Below are positions 15,502-22,622 of a stretch of 23,888 nucleotides of DNA, one piece after another (position 1 is the stretch's first letter; each line of letters starts with the position of its first letter). The stretch spans positions 1 to 23,888 of the forward strand of contig CAZYAD010000021.1 in NCBI GenBank assembly GCA_964646225.1. The letters run 5' to 3'. Below the pieces are notes generated by a model. It was not told the origin of the DNA and searched no databases. It saw nothing but the letters and a program-made list of their open reading frames with translations. Origin of the DNA: UBA4644 sp964646225. GTDB taxonomy: Bacteria; Bacillota; Clostridia; Oscillospirales; Butyricicoccaceae. The position numbers and the translations under genes are program-made.

Positions 15502-16734
15502 TCAGATCCGTTCATAGGCCTGCCCGGGCAGCTGCCGGATCTGCCCCTTCAGCTCCAGAAGGGTCAGCCGGGCCAGCAGCGCGGCGGGGGGCAGCCCGGT
15601 GCGCTTTTCCAGCTCGTCCAGACGGACGATGCCCTCCATGGCAGCCAGAACGGGGTCACTTTCCTGCGGCCTGGACTGCTGCCACACCGTTTCCAGTGTC
15701 GGGGGCGGCAGCTCCGGGGCCGGGGACGCTTTGGGGGCCGCTCCGGTCCGGGGCGGCTTTTTCGCCGGGGCGTTTTCGGTGGGGACGGGCTCTGCCTGCT
15801 CCGGGCCGGGCAGTGGCTGTCCGGCCTCCTCCACGGTGCGGAAGGGATACAGCCCGGCGTAATCCTCCAGCACATCCTGGGCAGAGCGCACCAGCTTGGC
15901 GCCCCGGGCGATCAGCTCGTTGCAGCCGGCGCTGGCCGCGCTGTCCACGCTGCCAGGGACGGCAAACACATCCCGTCCCTGATCCAGCGCCAGACCGGCG
16001 GTGATCAGTGAGCCGGATTTTTCCGGCGCTTCGGCCACCACCACGCCCAGACACAGGCCGCTGATGATCCGGTTTCGCCGCGGAAAATCGCTGGCCCAGG
16101 TCTTCTTCCCCGGCGGGTATTCGCTGACGACGGCGCCGCTGTAGAGGATTGCGCGCATCAGCCCGGCGTTGTAGGCGGGGTAGCACTGGTCGATGGCCGT
16201 ACCGAACACTGCCACCGTGGGCGTCGGGCCCTTGAGTGCGCCGTTGTGCGCGGCGGCATCGATGCCGGCGGCCATCCCGGAAACCACCACCGCGCCGCCG
16301 CAGCTCAGTTGAAAGCCCAGCCGCTCGGCCACCAGACGGCCATAAGGGGTGGCCTTTCGCTGGCCCACCACCGCGATGGCGGGCAGGGCGTTGAAATCGG
16401 GCAGCTTGCCCCGAATGTACAGCACCAGAGGCGGGTCATAGATATTCCGGAGCCGGTCGGGATATTCCGGCTGTCCGATGGTCAGAATGCGCACATTGTG
16501 CAGGTCGCACCGGCCCAGATACTGATTGGGCAGCGCCAGCGAGCGGTTCTCCAGCCGCTGCCGCTCCCGGGCCTCCAGCTTGACACAGCGCTCCAGGCGG
16601 GAAAGTTCTGCCTGCCAGACGGCCTTTGCCGAGCCGAACGCCTCCAGCAGGCGTATGCTTTTGACCGGGCTGAGAGCTGCCACCTCGGTGAGCCACAGCA
16701 GATATTGCAGGTCGGCGTCGGGCTGGTTCAGCAT
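15502..16734 (-). CDS. dprA: DNA-processing protein DprA
   Basis: DprA binds incoming single-stranded DNA and loads RecA during natural transformation. The 410-residue protein has an N-terminal helical region (1-60) and a Rossmann-fold core: VVGQRKATPYG (122-132, serine of the usual VGxR(x)S replaced by lysine-alanine), GGAVVVSGMAAGIDAAAH (146-163), FPRRNRIISGL (217-227) and EKSGSLITAGLALDQGR (238-254). A Pro/Ala-rich linker (about 303-346) leads to a C-terminal winged-helix domain (about 363-410). The longer upstream frame lies inside the methyltransferase gene, so ATG at 16732-16734 with GGGAG at 8 bases is chosen; it overlaps the upstream stop by 7 bases. The placement next to topA is standard. 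Whether this bacterium is transformable cannot be told from here. Confidence 0.95.
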   Translation of the reverse strand: MLNQPDADLQYLLWLTEVAALSPVKSIRLLEAFGSAKAVWQAELSRLERCVKLEARERQRLENRSLALPNQYLGRCDLHNVRILTIGQPEYPDRLRNIYDPPLVLYIRGKLPDFNALPAIAVVGQRKATPYGRLVAERLGFQLSCGGAVVVSGMAAGIDAAAHNGALKGPTPTVAVFGTAIDQCYPAYNAGLMRAILYSGAVVSEYPPGKKTWASDFPRRNRIISGLCLGVVVAEAPEKSGSLITAGLALDQGRDVFAVPGSVDSAASAGCNELIARGAKLVRSAQDVLEDYAGLYPFRTVEEAGQPLPGPEQAEPVPTENAPAKKPPRTGAAPKASPAPELPPPTLETVWQQSRPQESDPVLAAMEGIVRLDELEKRTGLPPAALLARLTLLELKGQIRQLPGQAYERI

Positions 16735-17477
16735 AAACTCATCTCCCACATCAGGATGCCGGCAGCCACGCCGGCGTTCAGGGACTCGGCGCTGCGGATG
16801 GGGATGATGATGGAGTCCGCACAGCAGGCCAGCGTCTCCGGCGAGACGCCATGGGCCTCGTTGCCCACCACCACGCAGCCCTGCTTCAGGCTGACCTGGG
16901 TGATGGGGCGGCTTTCCGGCGAAAGAGCGGCGGCATACAGCGGCAGGCCCAAGGCGTCCAGCTGCTGACGCAGCTCCGGCGCGGTCAGGGCATACAGCCG
17001 GCTGCTGAACAGACTGCCCATGGCGGCACGCACCACCTTTGGGCTGTAGGCATCCACGCAATCCCCCAGCAGGATGACGCCATCCATGCCGAAGGCGTCT
17101 GCCGTGCGGAGGATGGTGCCCATATTCCCCGGATCCCGCAGGCTGTCCAGCGCCAGAAAGCGGCTTCCGGAGAGCTGCCTGCCCGGCGCGGGCAGCGGCA
17201 GGGTAAAGACCACGCCCTGCGGCGCAGGCACCTCGCTGAGCTTTTCCAGCACAGAGCGGTTCACCAGCGCACAGGGACAGTCCAGCGGCGGCAGGCGATG
17301 GGCCTGCTCCTCCAGACAATAGACCGCGGCGGGACGCAGGCCGCGGCGCAGGGCCTCCTCCAGCAGGATGAAGCCCTCGCAGACAAACAATCCGGCCTCC
17401 CGCCGCTTTTTTACGGAGGAGGACAGGGCGCAGATCTGCTTCACCTGGGGATTTTCTCGACTGGTAATGGTCAGCAT
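16728..17477 (-). CDS. TrmH/SpoU-family RNA 2'-O-ribose methyltransferase
   Basis: This 249-residue protein transfers a methyl group from SAM to a ribose 2'-oxygen, most likely in 23S rRNA, though a tRNA target cannot be excluded. The N-terminal substrate-binding domain (about 5-95, with FVCEGFILLEEAL) resembles that of RlmB/TsnR-type enzymes. The C-terminal SPOUT knot has motif 1 LDSLRDPGNMGTILRTADAFG-like sequence at 110-130, motif 2 SPKVVRAAMGSLF (145-157) and motif 3 VVVGNEAHGVS (202-212) with IPIRSAESLNAGVAAGIL (225-242). ATG at 17475-17477 follows AAGGAGG. It is first in the unit and overlaps dprA by 7 bases. Confidence 0.92.
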   Translation of the reverse strand: MLTITSRENPQVKQICALSSSVKKRREAGLFVCEGFILLEEALRRGLRPAAVYCLEEQAHRLPPLDCPCALVNRSVLEKLSEVPAPQGVVFTLPLPAPGRQLSGSRFLALDSLRDPGNMGTILRTADAFGMDGVILLGDCVDAYSPKVVRAAMGSLFSSRLYALTAPELRQQLDALGLPLYAAALSPESRPITQVSLKQGCVVVGNEAHGVSPETLACCADSIIIPIRSAESLNAGVAAGILMWEMSLC

Positions 17478-17510
17478 GGGGATAAGCCTCCTTTTCGGGT
17501 CGCCGATAAG

Positions 17511-17528
17511 CCGGGGGATGGCCCCCGG
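17511..17528 (-). promoter_or_regulatory. GC-rich leader hairpin ahead of the methyltransferase operon
   Basis: CCGGGGG pairs perfectly with CCCCCGG around a 4-base loop, between the promoter and the ribosome-binding site. No T-run follows, so it is not a terminator. It may stabilise or structure the 5' leader; no known riboswitch or T-box element was recognised here. Confidence 0.5.
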
Positions 17529-17537
17529 AACGCTTTT

Positions 17538-17566
17538 ATCATAAAGGCATCTGGCGGGATTGTCAA
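17538..17566 (-). promoter_or_regulatory. Promoter for the trmH-dprA-topA-trmFO-plsX unit
   Basis: Leftward, a perfect TTGACA (17561-17566) and TATGAT (17538-17543) are separated by exactly 17 bases, 61 bases before the methyltransferase start and downstream of the terminator at 17608-17632. This is a strong housekeeping sigma-factor promoter by sequence. Confidence 0.9.
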
Positions 17567-17607
17567 GAAAAGTTTCATGACACATTATAATATAAGAAAG
17601 AGAAACA

Positions 17608-17632
17608 GAAAAAAGCGCCCGAAGGCGGGCGC
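17608..17632 (-). terminator. Rho-independent terminator after the MFS-dehydrogenase operon
   Basis: GCGCCCG and CGGGCGC (17615-17632, 4-base loop) form a 7-bp GC stem followed leftward by a run of six T residues, 18 bases after the dehydrogenase stop. It insulates this operon from the strong promoter just downstream. Confidence 0.88.
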
Positions 17633-17649
17633 GGAAGGATCGGGGCGGG

Positions 17650-18453
17650 TCAGCGGGGAGCATCCCGGCGCAGGCCGGAAAGATCCCGCCAGGCCGGTGT
17701 GGCCAGTCCGAAGCCGCCGGAGACCGTCAGCAGCTGGCCGGTGGTATAGGCCGACTCGTCGGCGGCAAAATAGACCACGGCGGAGGCGATTTCCTCCGGC
17801 TGTGCCATGCGTCCCAGCGGGATGTGGCGCACAAACAGGCTGCGGAAATCCCCCGACAGGCGCTCCTCCACCGCCTGTGTTGCGGTCATACCCGGCAGCA
17901 CCGCGTTGCAGCGGATGCCGTGGTGGGCCTCCTGCACGGCGATGAGGCGGGTGAGATAATTGATGGCCGCCTTTGCGGTGCCATAGCCGATCTGGGAAAC
18001 ATCTGGCACCTGCCCGCCGATGGAGGACACATTGACAATGCTGCCGCCGCCGGAGGCCCGCATTTTGTCCGCTGCCGCCTGGCTGGCCAGAAAGACGCTG
18101 CGCAGGTTCAGCACGACGGTATCCAGAAAGACCTGGGGATCGGTGTGGGCCAGATCCAGGTCGCGGGCGGGATCGGAGGCGCCGAAATTGTTGACCAGCA
18201 CATCCAGCCTTCCGGCCCGGGCGGCCGTTTCCTCCACCATGGAGACGCAGGTCTCCGGCCGGGCGGCGTCAAACAGCACCCAATGGGCCCGCAGGCCCTC
18301 TTTGCGCCACGCCTCGGTCAGCTCCAGCGTCCGTTCCCGGCTGCGGGCGGCCAGATAGACCTCCGCGCCGTGTTCCGCGCACGCTCTGGCGCAGGCCAGC
18401 CCGATGCCCCGGGTGGAGGCGGTGACCAGTACGATCCTGTTCTGCAAGTTCAT
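17650..18453 (-). CDS. Short-chain dehydrogenase, probable 7-alpha-hydroxysteroid dehydrogenase
   Basis: This 267-residue classical SDR should oxidise or reduce a hydroxyl group using NAD(P). The cofactor motif is TASTRGIG (11-18) rather than TGxxxGIG, and NNAG reads NNFG (88-91). Catalytic residues are Ser144, Tyr157 and Lys161 (YGTAK), with Asn116. Arg15 and Arg37 suggest NADP(H). From memory, clostridial 7-alpha-hydroxysteroid dehydrogenases share this set of features: TSxTRGIG, YLAARS, NNFG/NNYG, a VPDIS-xIGY/AY segment, GIRCNAVLPG and a C-terminal SGGFxLGTP; here VPDVSQIGY, GIRCNAVLPG and SGGFGLATP are present. Substrate is inferred, and another SDR activity remains possible. The start overlaps the MFS stop as ATGA, with GGAGAG upstream, so the two genes are coupled. 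Confidence 0.85.
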   Translation of the reverse strand: MNLQNRIVLVTASTRGIGLACARACAEHGAEVYLAARSRERTLELTEAWRKEGLRAHWVLFDAARPETCVSMVEETAARAGRLDVLVNNFGASDPARDLDLAHTDPQVFLDTVVLNLRSVFLASQAAADKMRASGGGSIVNVSSIGGQVPDVSQIGYGTAKAAINYLTRLIAVQEAHHGIRCNAVLPGMTATQAVEERLSGDFRSLFVRHIPLGRMAQPEEIASAVVYFAADESAYTTGQLLTVSGGFGLATPAWRDLSGLRRDAPR

Positions 18454-19859
18454 GCTCCTTCTCTCCTGTCGTAAATTTTCGGAAGACACAGCACGGCGGC
18501 CAGTCCGCCCGCCACACACAAAAGTTCTGCCACGGCCAGAAGGCGGACGGCGCTGACCGCCGCCTGCGGCAGAGGCAGGCCGCCGGCCGCCCCGGCTGTG
18601 ACCCGGTTGGTGAACAGAGGCACCAGCACCGCCACCCCAAAGGGGGCAGCCAGATCCCGGAAGAGACCATAGGTGCCGGTGCCGCCTCCTGCCTGTGCCG
18701 CAGGGAGGCCCGACAGGGCCACCTTCATGAAGATGGTGCCGTTGCCGCCCAGGCCCAGGCCCAGCAGCCCCAGCGCGGCCATCAGCAGCCAGGTGGGGGT
18801 GGCAGCGGAAAACAGCAGCAGGCAGCCGCAGCCCAGGCCGGTGAGCAGCAGCGAGCCGGTGAGCACCGTCCGGGGCTCCCGGCGGTCGGCCAGCGGTCCC
18901 AGCAGCACGGCGCCCAGGGCCATCCCCAGATACATCACCGAGATGGCATAGCCCGAGACGGCGGTATTTTCCGGCCGGGTGTGGTTGACGAAGACGATCA
19001 GGCAGGTCATGTTGGCCTGCATCAGCCCCTGTGTCAGAAAGAGCGCCAGCACGCTGAGGAGAAAGGGGCGGCGCTTCAGGAAGCTGCCGGAGAGGATGGG
19101 CGCGGCCGCCCGACGCTCCACCAGCAGCAGGCCCGCCAGACTGACCGCTGCCGCCGCCAGCACCCACAAAAAGGGTCTGGAGCGCCAGCCAAGGTTCTGT
19201 CCGAAGGAGGGCACGCACAGAAGCAGGCTGAAAAACAGCAGCACCAGCACAGCGCCGGGGGCATCGAAGCCCGCCGTCCCGCCGGAGGCGGGGTCGTCCG
19301 TTTCCCGGGCGGTGAGCAGGCAGAGGAAAAGGATCACCCCGCAGAGCAGGGCGCACAGGGTCATCATGGCCCGCCAGCCGTAAGCGCGGATGATCAGGCT
19401 GCCCACGGTGGGGCCGGGGATCACCGCGCCGCTGGACAGCAGCATATACAGGGAAAAGCCCCGGGCCACCCGCTCCGATGGGAAGCGGGTGACGATATAG
19501 GCCAAGATCACCGGCGTCATGGCGGCGATACCCACGCCGGACACGAACCGGGCCGCCAGCATCATGGGCAGCGTCCGGGCCAGCGCGGTAAGCACATTGC
19601 CCAGCGTGAACACCGCCATCCCCAGAAGCAGGGTGCGCCGGCGGCCGATCACATCTCCCACACGACCCAGAATGGGGGCGCAGGCGGCGGTGGACATGGC
19701 CTGCGCCAGCGCCGTCCAGGTGGTATTGTTGTAATCCAGGCCCAGCTCCTGCACAAAGGCCGGGCTGAGCACGGCAGAAAAGCCGCCCACCAGTCCGATC
19801 AGCAGGGCCGCCAGGGCATAGGGCACAAAGCCCCGGCGGTAGGAATGCTCCGCGTCCAT
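18450..19859 (-). CDS. MFS transporter, 14-helix DHA2-like
   Basis: This 469-residue membrane protein has about 14 predicted hydrophobic helices, the layout of DHA2 (QacA/EmrB) drug:H+ antiporters. Motif A between helices 2 and 3 is clear (GRVGDVIGRRRTLL), and a motif C-like GAVIPGPTVGSLI lies in helix 5. The N-terminus is short and cytoplasmic (MDAEHSYRRGFVP). The clostridial bile-acid transporter BaiG is, as I recall, also an MFS protein of about 50 kDa; together with the co-translated hydroxysteroid-dehydrogenase-like gene this makes bile-acid transport a reasonable guess, but generic drug export cannot be excluded. ATG at 19857-19859 follows AAGGAGG at 7 bases. No convincing promoter was identified in the 142-base divergent gap to ahpC. 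Confidence 0.9.
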   Translation of the reverse strand: MDAEHSYRRGFVPYALAALLIGLVGGFSAVLSPAFVQELGLDYNNTTWTALAQAMSTAACAPILGRVGDVIGRRRTLLLGMAVFTLGNVLTALARTLPMMLAARFVSGVGIAAMTPVILAYIVTRFPSERVARGFSLYMLLSSGAVIPGPTVGSLIIRAYGWRAMMTLCALLCGVILFLCLLTARETDDPASGGTAGFDAPGAVLVLLFFSLLLCVPSFGQNLGWRSRPFLWVLAAAAVSLAGLLLVERRAAAPILSGSFLKRRPFLLSVLALFLTQGLMQANMTCLIVFVNHTRPENTAVSGYAISVMYLGMALGAVLLGPLADRREPRTVLTGSLLLTGLGCGCLLLFSAATPTWLLMAALGLLGLGLGGNGTIFMKVALSGLPAAQAGGGTGTYGLFRDLAAPFGVAVLVPLFTNRVTAGAAGGLPLPQAAVSAVRLLAVAELLCVAGGLAAVLCLPKIYDRREGA

Positions 19860-20001
19860 TCAGATCCCTCCTTGCAGGCCGCAGCGGCGGCCGCGTTTCC
19901 GGTAGTATGCCCAGCGGGCGGCGCATAATTCCCAAAAGCCCGGGACACACTTTTTCCGGCGACATATGCCCGCCCATCCGAATACAGAAGGAGTCAAACT
20001 T

Positions 20002-20565
20002 ATGTCTTTGATCCACAGAGAAATTGCCGATTTCCGCGTTCAGGCCTTTCATCAGGGGGCCTTTCAGACCGTTACCCGGGAGGACATCCTGGACAAATGG
20101 ACGGTGTTTTTCTTCTATCCGGCCGATTTTACCTTTGTCTGTCCCACCGAGCTGGAGGAGTTGGCCGAGCGGTACGAGGACTTTCGCAGGATCGACTGTC
20201 AGGTGTTTTCGGTGTCCACCGACAGCCATTTTGTCCACAAGGCCTGGCACGATGCCTCCCCGCGCATCCGCAGGATCGGCTATCCCATGCTGGCCGACCC
20301 CACCCACACCCTGTGCCGACAGTTTGAGGTGCTTATTCCGGAGGAGGGCATGGCCGAGCGGGGCACCTTTATCGTGGATCCCGACGGGCGTATCGTCAGC
20401 TATGAGGTGACGGCCGGGAATGTGGGCCGCAGCGCGGAGGAGCTTTTGCGCCGGGTGCAGGCCTTTCAGTTCGTCCGGCAGCACGGGGATCAGGTGTGTC
20501 CCGCAGGATGGCAGCCCGGAGGCGAGACCCTCAAGCCCAGTCTGGAGCTGGTGGGGCGGCTGTGA
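20002..20565 (+). CDS. ahpC: 2-Cys peroxiredoxin, AhpC type
   Basis: The enzyme reduces hydrogen peroxide, organic peroxides and peroxynitrite through a reactive thiol. The 187-residue protein has the peroxidatic Cys47 in PADFTFVCPTE and the resolving Cys166 in QVCPAGW, so it is a typical 2-Cys AhpC/Prx1 enzyme that works as dimers and decamers. The conserved Arg region (AERGTFIVDPDG) and GRSAEELLRRVQAFQ are present. An in-frame ATG at 19966 would add 12 residues, but ATG at 20002-20004 has AAGGAG at 8 bases and matches the family start. Its stop shares a base with the next ATG (TGATG), the usual coupling to a reductase gene, but that reductase is broken here. Confidence 0.95.
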   Translation: MSLIHREIADFRVQAFHQGAFQTVTREDILDKWTVFFFYPADFTFVCPTELEELAERYEDFRRIDCQVFSVSTDSHFVHKAWHDASPRIRRIGYPMLADPTHTLCRQFEVLIPEEGMAERGTFIVDPDGRIVSYEVTAGNVGRSAEELLRRVQAFQFVRQHGDQVCPAGWQPGGETLKPSLELVGRL

Positions 20566-21018
20566 TGGAGGAGCTGTATGACGCGGTGGTGATCGGCGGC
20601 GGCTTCCATGGAGGCCCATGCCGCGGCGATGCGGCAGGATACCGGGCTGGAGCCAAGGCCCCCTGAGGTGCGGCCCCTGCCGCCGGAGGCTGCGGCTCCG
20701 GAGACCGAGGCGGAGGACGACCTTTTTTCCCCTGAGGTGCTGCACACCCTGGACACCGTCCTGGACAGGCTGGAGCGGCCTTTGCGGCTGCGGCTGCTGG
20801 GCGACCGGGGGCCGGTCTCTGCCCGGCTGGAGCAGTATCTGGAGGCGCTGGCCCGCCGCACGCCCAGGCTGACGGTGGAGCGGGCAGAGGTCTATGATGT
20901 GCAGCATTTTCCGGCGCTGAAGGAGCGCTTTCAGGTGATGAGCGTCCCCTGTCTGGTGATCGATGACCGACAGGTGTTTTTCGGGAAGAAGTCTCTTCCC
21001 CAGCTGCTGGGGGTATGA
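20565..21018 (+). pseudogene. Remnant of a thioredoxin-reductase/AhpF-like partner of AhpC
   Basis: Starting at ATG 20565-20567, overlapping the ahpC stop, the frame reads MEELYDAVVIGGG, the opening of an FAD-binding thioredoxin-reductase-like protein, but then runs out of frame and stops after 33 codons (TGA at 20664-20666). A second frame, open from 20593 to 21018, continues with an Ala/Pro/Glu-rich linker. It then has a segment like the first thioredoxin fold of AhpF (LERPLRLRLLGDRGPVSARL) and, immediately after, the end of a second thioredoxin fold (FQVMSVPCLVIDD, FFGKKSLPQLL). The flavin and NAD(P)H domains and the CxxC are absent. I infer two internal deletions. The distal frame, if translated from ATG 20608, would give a 136-residue thioredoxin-like protein with only one Cys. 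Confidence 0.75.
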
Positions 21019-21037
21019 GGGGATGGGGGAAGTATCG

Positions 21038-21069
21038 GAAGCTTGCCGGTTCGCCATCGGCATGGCTTC
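21038..21069 (+). terminator. Possible weak terminator after the ahpC region
   Basis: GAAGC (21038-21042) can pair with GCTTC (21065-21069), with an inner GCCG/CGGC pairing, followed by the pyrimidine-rich TCTCTTTATCTTTCT. The stem is interrupted and the T-run imperfect, so this is a weak call. Confidence 0.35.
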
Positions 21070-21133
21070 TCTCTTTATCTTTCTCCACCCTGCGGGGCAG
21101 AAAAAGAAGAGCACTTTCGCGAGATAAAGCGTC

Positions 21134-21162
21134 TTGACATCCCCCGGCCCCTATGCTATGAT
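21134..21162 (+). promoter_or_regulatory. Promoter for the MBOAT-DHHW operon
   Basis: A perfect TTGACA (21134-21139) and TATGAT (21157-21162) are separated by exactly 17 bases, 35 bases before the MBOAT start. The leader is short and ends in AGGAGGG. This should be a strong constitutive housekeeping promoter; no operator palindrome was noticed. Confidence 0.9.
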
Positions 21163-21197
21163 GGCCCTATGATAATCGGTGTATCAGGAGGGCCATT

Positions 21198-22613
21198 ATG
21201 CTGTTTTCCAGCACCACATTTCTGTACTACTTTCTTCCGGCAGTTCTGATCCTTTATTATGGCCCGCTGCGCCGCTCCAGGCGGCTCCAGAACCTGTTTC
21301 TGACGCTGGCGAGCCTGTTTTTTTATGCCTGGGGCGAGCCCCGCTTTGTGCTGGTGATGCTGCTTTCCATCACTGCCAACTGGCTGCTGGGGCTGCTGGT
21401 GGGCCGCAGTCTGCAACAGGAGCGCCCAAAGGCCGCCCGGCGCTGGGTGGTGTGCGCCGTGGTGTTCAATCTGTCGCTGCTGTTTGTCTTCAAATATCTG
21501 GTCTTTGCCCTGACCAATCTTTCCCGGCTGTTTTCCCTGGAGCTGACCCTTCCCTCCATCGCTCTGCCCATCGGCATCTCCTTTTTCACCTTTCAGGCTC
21601 TGTCCTATGTGCTGGATGTGTATCGCGGCGAGGGTGAGATGCAGCGCAGCCTGATCCATGTGGGGCTGTATGTTTCGCTGTTTCCCCAGCTGATCGCCGG
21701 GCCCATCGTGCGGTATCAGACGGTGTCGGACGAGATCGCCCACCGGAAGGAAAACGCCGAGGATTTCTTCGACGGCTTCGCCCGGTTCGTGGTGGGTCTT
21801 TCCAAAAAGGTGCTGCTGTCCAACAGTCTTTCTGTCTTTGCCGATTACGCCTTTGCCCACACCGGAGAGATCGGCGCAGCCTACGCCTGGCTGGGGGCGG
21901 TGTGCTACACCCTGCAGATCTACTTTGATTTCAGCGGCTACAGCGATATGGCCATCGGGCTGGGCCGGATGTTCGGCTTTCATTTTCTGGAAAACTTCAA
22001 CTATCCCTACACTGCCCGCTCGGTGACCGAGTTCTGGCGGCGGTGGCATATCTCCCTTGGCACCTGGTTTCAGGATTATGTGTACATCCCGCTGGGGGGC
22101 AGTCGGGTGTCGCGGCCGCGGCATCTGTTCAATCTGTTTGCCGTCTGGCTGCTCACCGGCATCTGGCACGGAGCCAACTGGACCTATGTGGTCTGGGGAC
22201 TGCTGTATTTTGTGCTGCTGGTGGGGGAAAAGTTCACCGGGCTGGACCGGCTGCAATGCGGTCGGCTGGGCAACGCCGCCCGGCGGGCGGGTACCCTGCT
22301 GCCGGTGACGCTGGGCATGGTGATCTTCCGCTCGGACTCTCTCGCCCACGCCGGGCAGTATCTGGGTGCGATGCTGGGCAGCGGAGGCTGGATGGACGGG
22401 CGGTTCCCGCAGGATCTGCGCACGGCGCTGGTGCCGCTGCTGGCCGGTGTGCTTTGCAGCCTGCCGGTGGGTCTATGGCTGAAAAAGCATCTGCCGGTGG
22501 AGCGGGCGGTACCTCAGCTGCTGTATTACGCCGGACTGTTCGTGCTGCTGGTGCTGTCGGTGGCCAGTCTGGAGAGCAGTTCCCACAACCCCTTCATCTA
22601 CTTCCACTTTTAG
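21198..22613 (+). CDS. MBOAT-family O-acyltransferase, AlgI/DltB-like
   Basis: Proteins of this family pass an acyl group, usually acetyl, across the membrane for attachment to an exported polysaccharide or cell-wall polymer. The 471-residue protein begins with the family hallmark MLFSSTTFLYYFLP and has about ten or more hydrophobic helices. The core signature is complete: YFDFSGYSDMAIGLGRMFG, NFNYPY, FWRRWHISLGTWFQDYVYIPLGG (His284) and GIWHGANWTYVVWG with the expected catalytic His324. It is closer to AlgI than to DltB by length and these motifs; no dlt genes are nearby. ATG at 21198-21200 follows AGGAGGG. The next gene starts 10 bases after its stop, whose TAG forms part of that gene's ribosome-binding site. 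Confidence 0.95.
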   Translation: MLFSSTTFLYYFLPAVLILYYGPLRRSRRLQNLFLTLASLFFYAWGEPRFVLVMLLSITANWLLGLLVGRSLQQERPKAARRWVVCAVVFNLSLLFVFKYLVFALTNLSRLFSLELTLPSIALPIGISFFTFQALSYVLDVYRGEGEMQRSLIHVGLYVSLFPQLIAGPIVRYQTVSDEIAHRKENAEDFFDGFARFVVGLSKKVLLSNSLSVFADYAFAHTGEIGAAYAWLGAVCYTLQIYFDFSGYSDMAIGLGRMFGFHFLENFNYPYTARSVTEFWRRWHISLGTWFQDYVYIPLGGSRVSRPRHLFNLFAVWLLTGIWHGANWTYVVWGLLYFVLLVGEKFTGLDRLQCGRLGNAARRAGTLLPVTLGMVIFRSDSLAHAGQYLGAMLGSGGWMDGRFPQDLRTALVPLLAGVLCSLPVGLWLKKHLPVERAVPQLLYYAGLFVLLVLSVASLESSSHNPFIYFHF

Positions 22614-22622
22614 GAGGACGAC

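Noticed and set aside
17480..17537. Riboswitch or T-box leader ahead of the methyltransferase operon
   Set aside because: The leader is only about 55 bases, with a single hairpin and no conserved T-box or riboswitch core.
19860..20001. Divergent promoter and operator between the MFS gene and ahpC
   Set aside because: A few -10-like sequences exist (CATACT leftward, CATAAT rightward) but none has a convincing -35 at 16-18 bases, and no clear palindrome was found.
18454..21114. Minus-strand upstream extension making a 1154-codon protein that ends in the dehydrogenase
   Set aside because: Only the last 267 codons match a protein family; the rest passes through the MFS gene and the ahpC region in wrong frames and has no ribosome-binding site for such a start.
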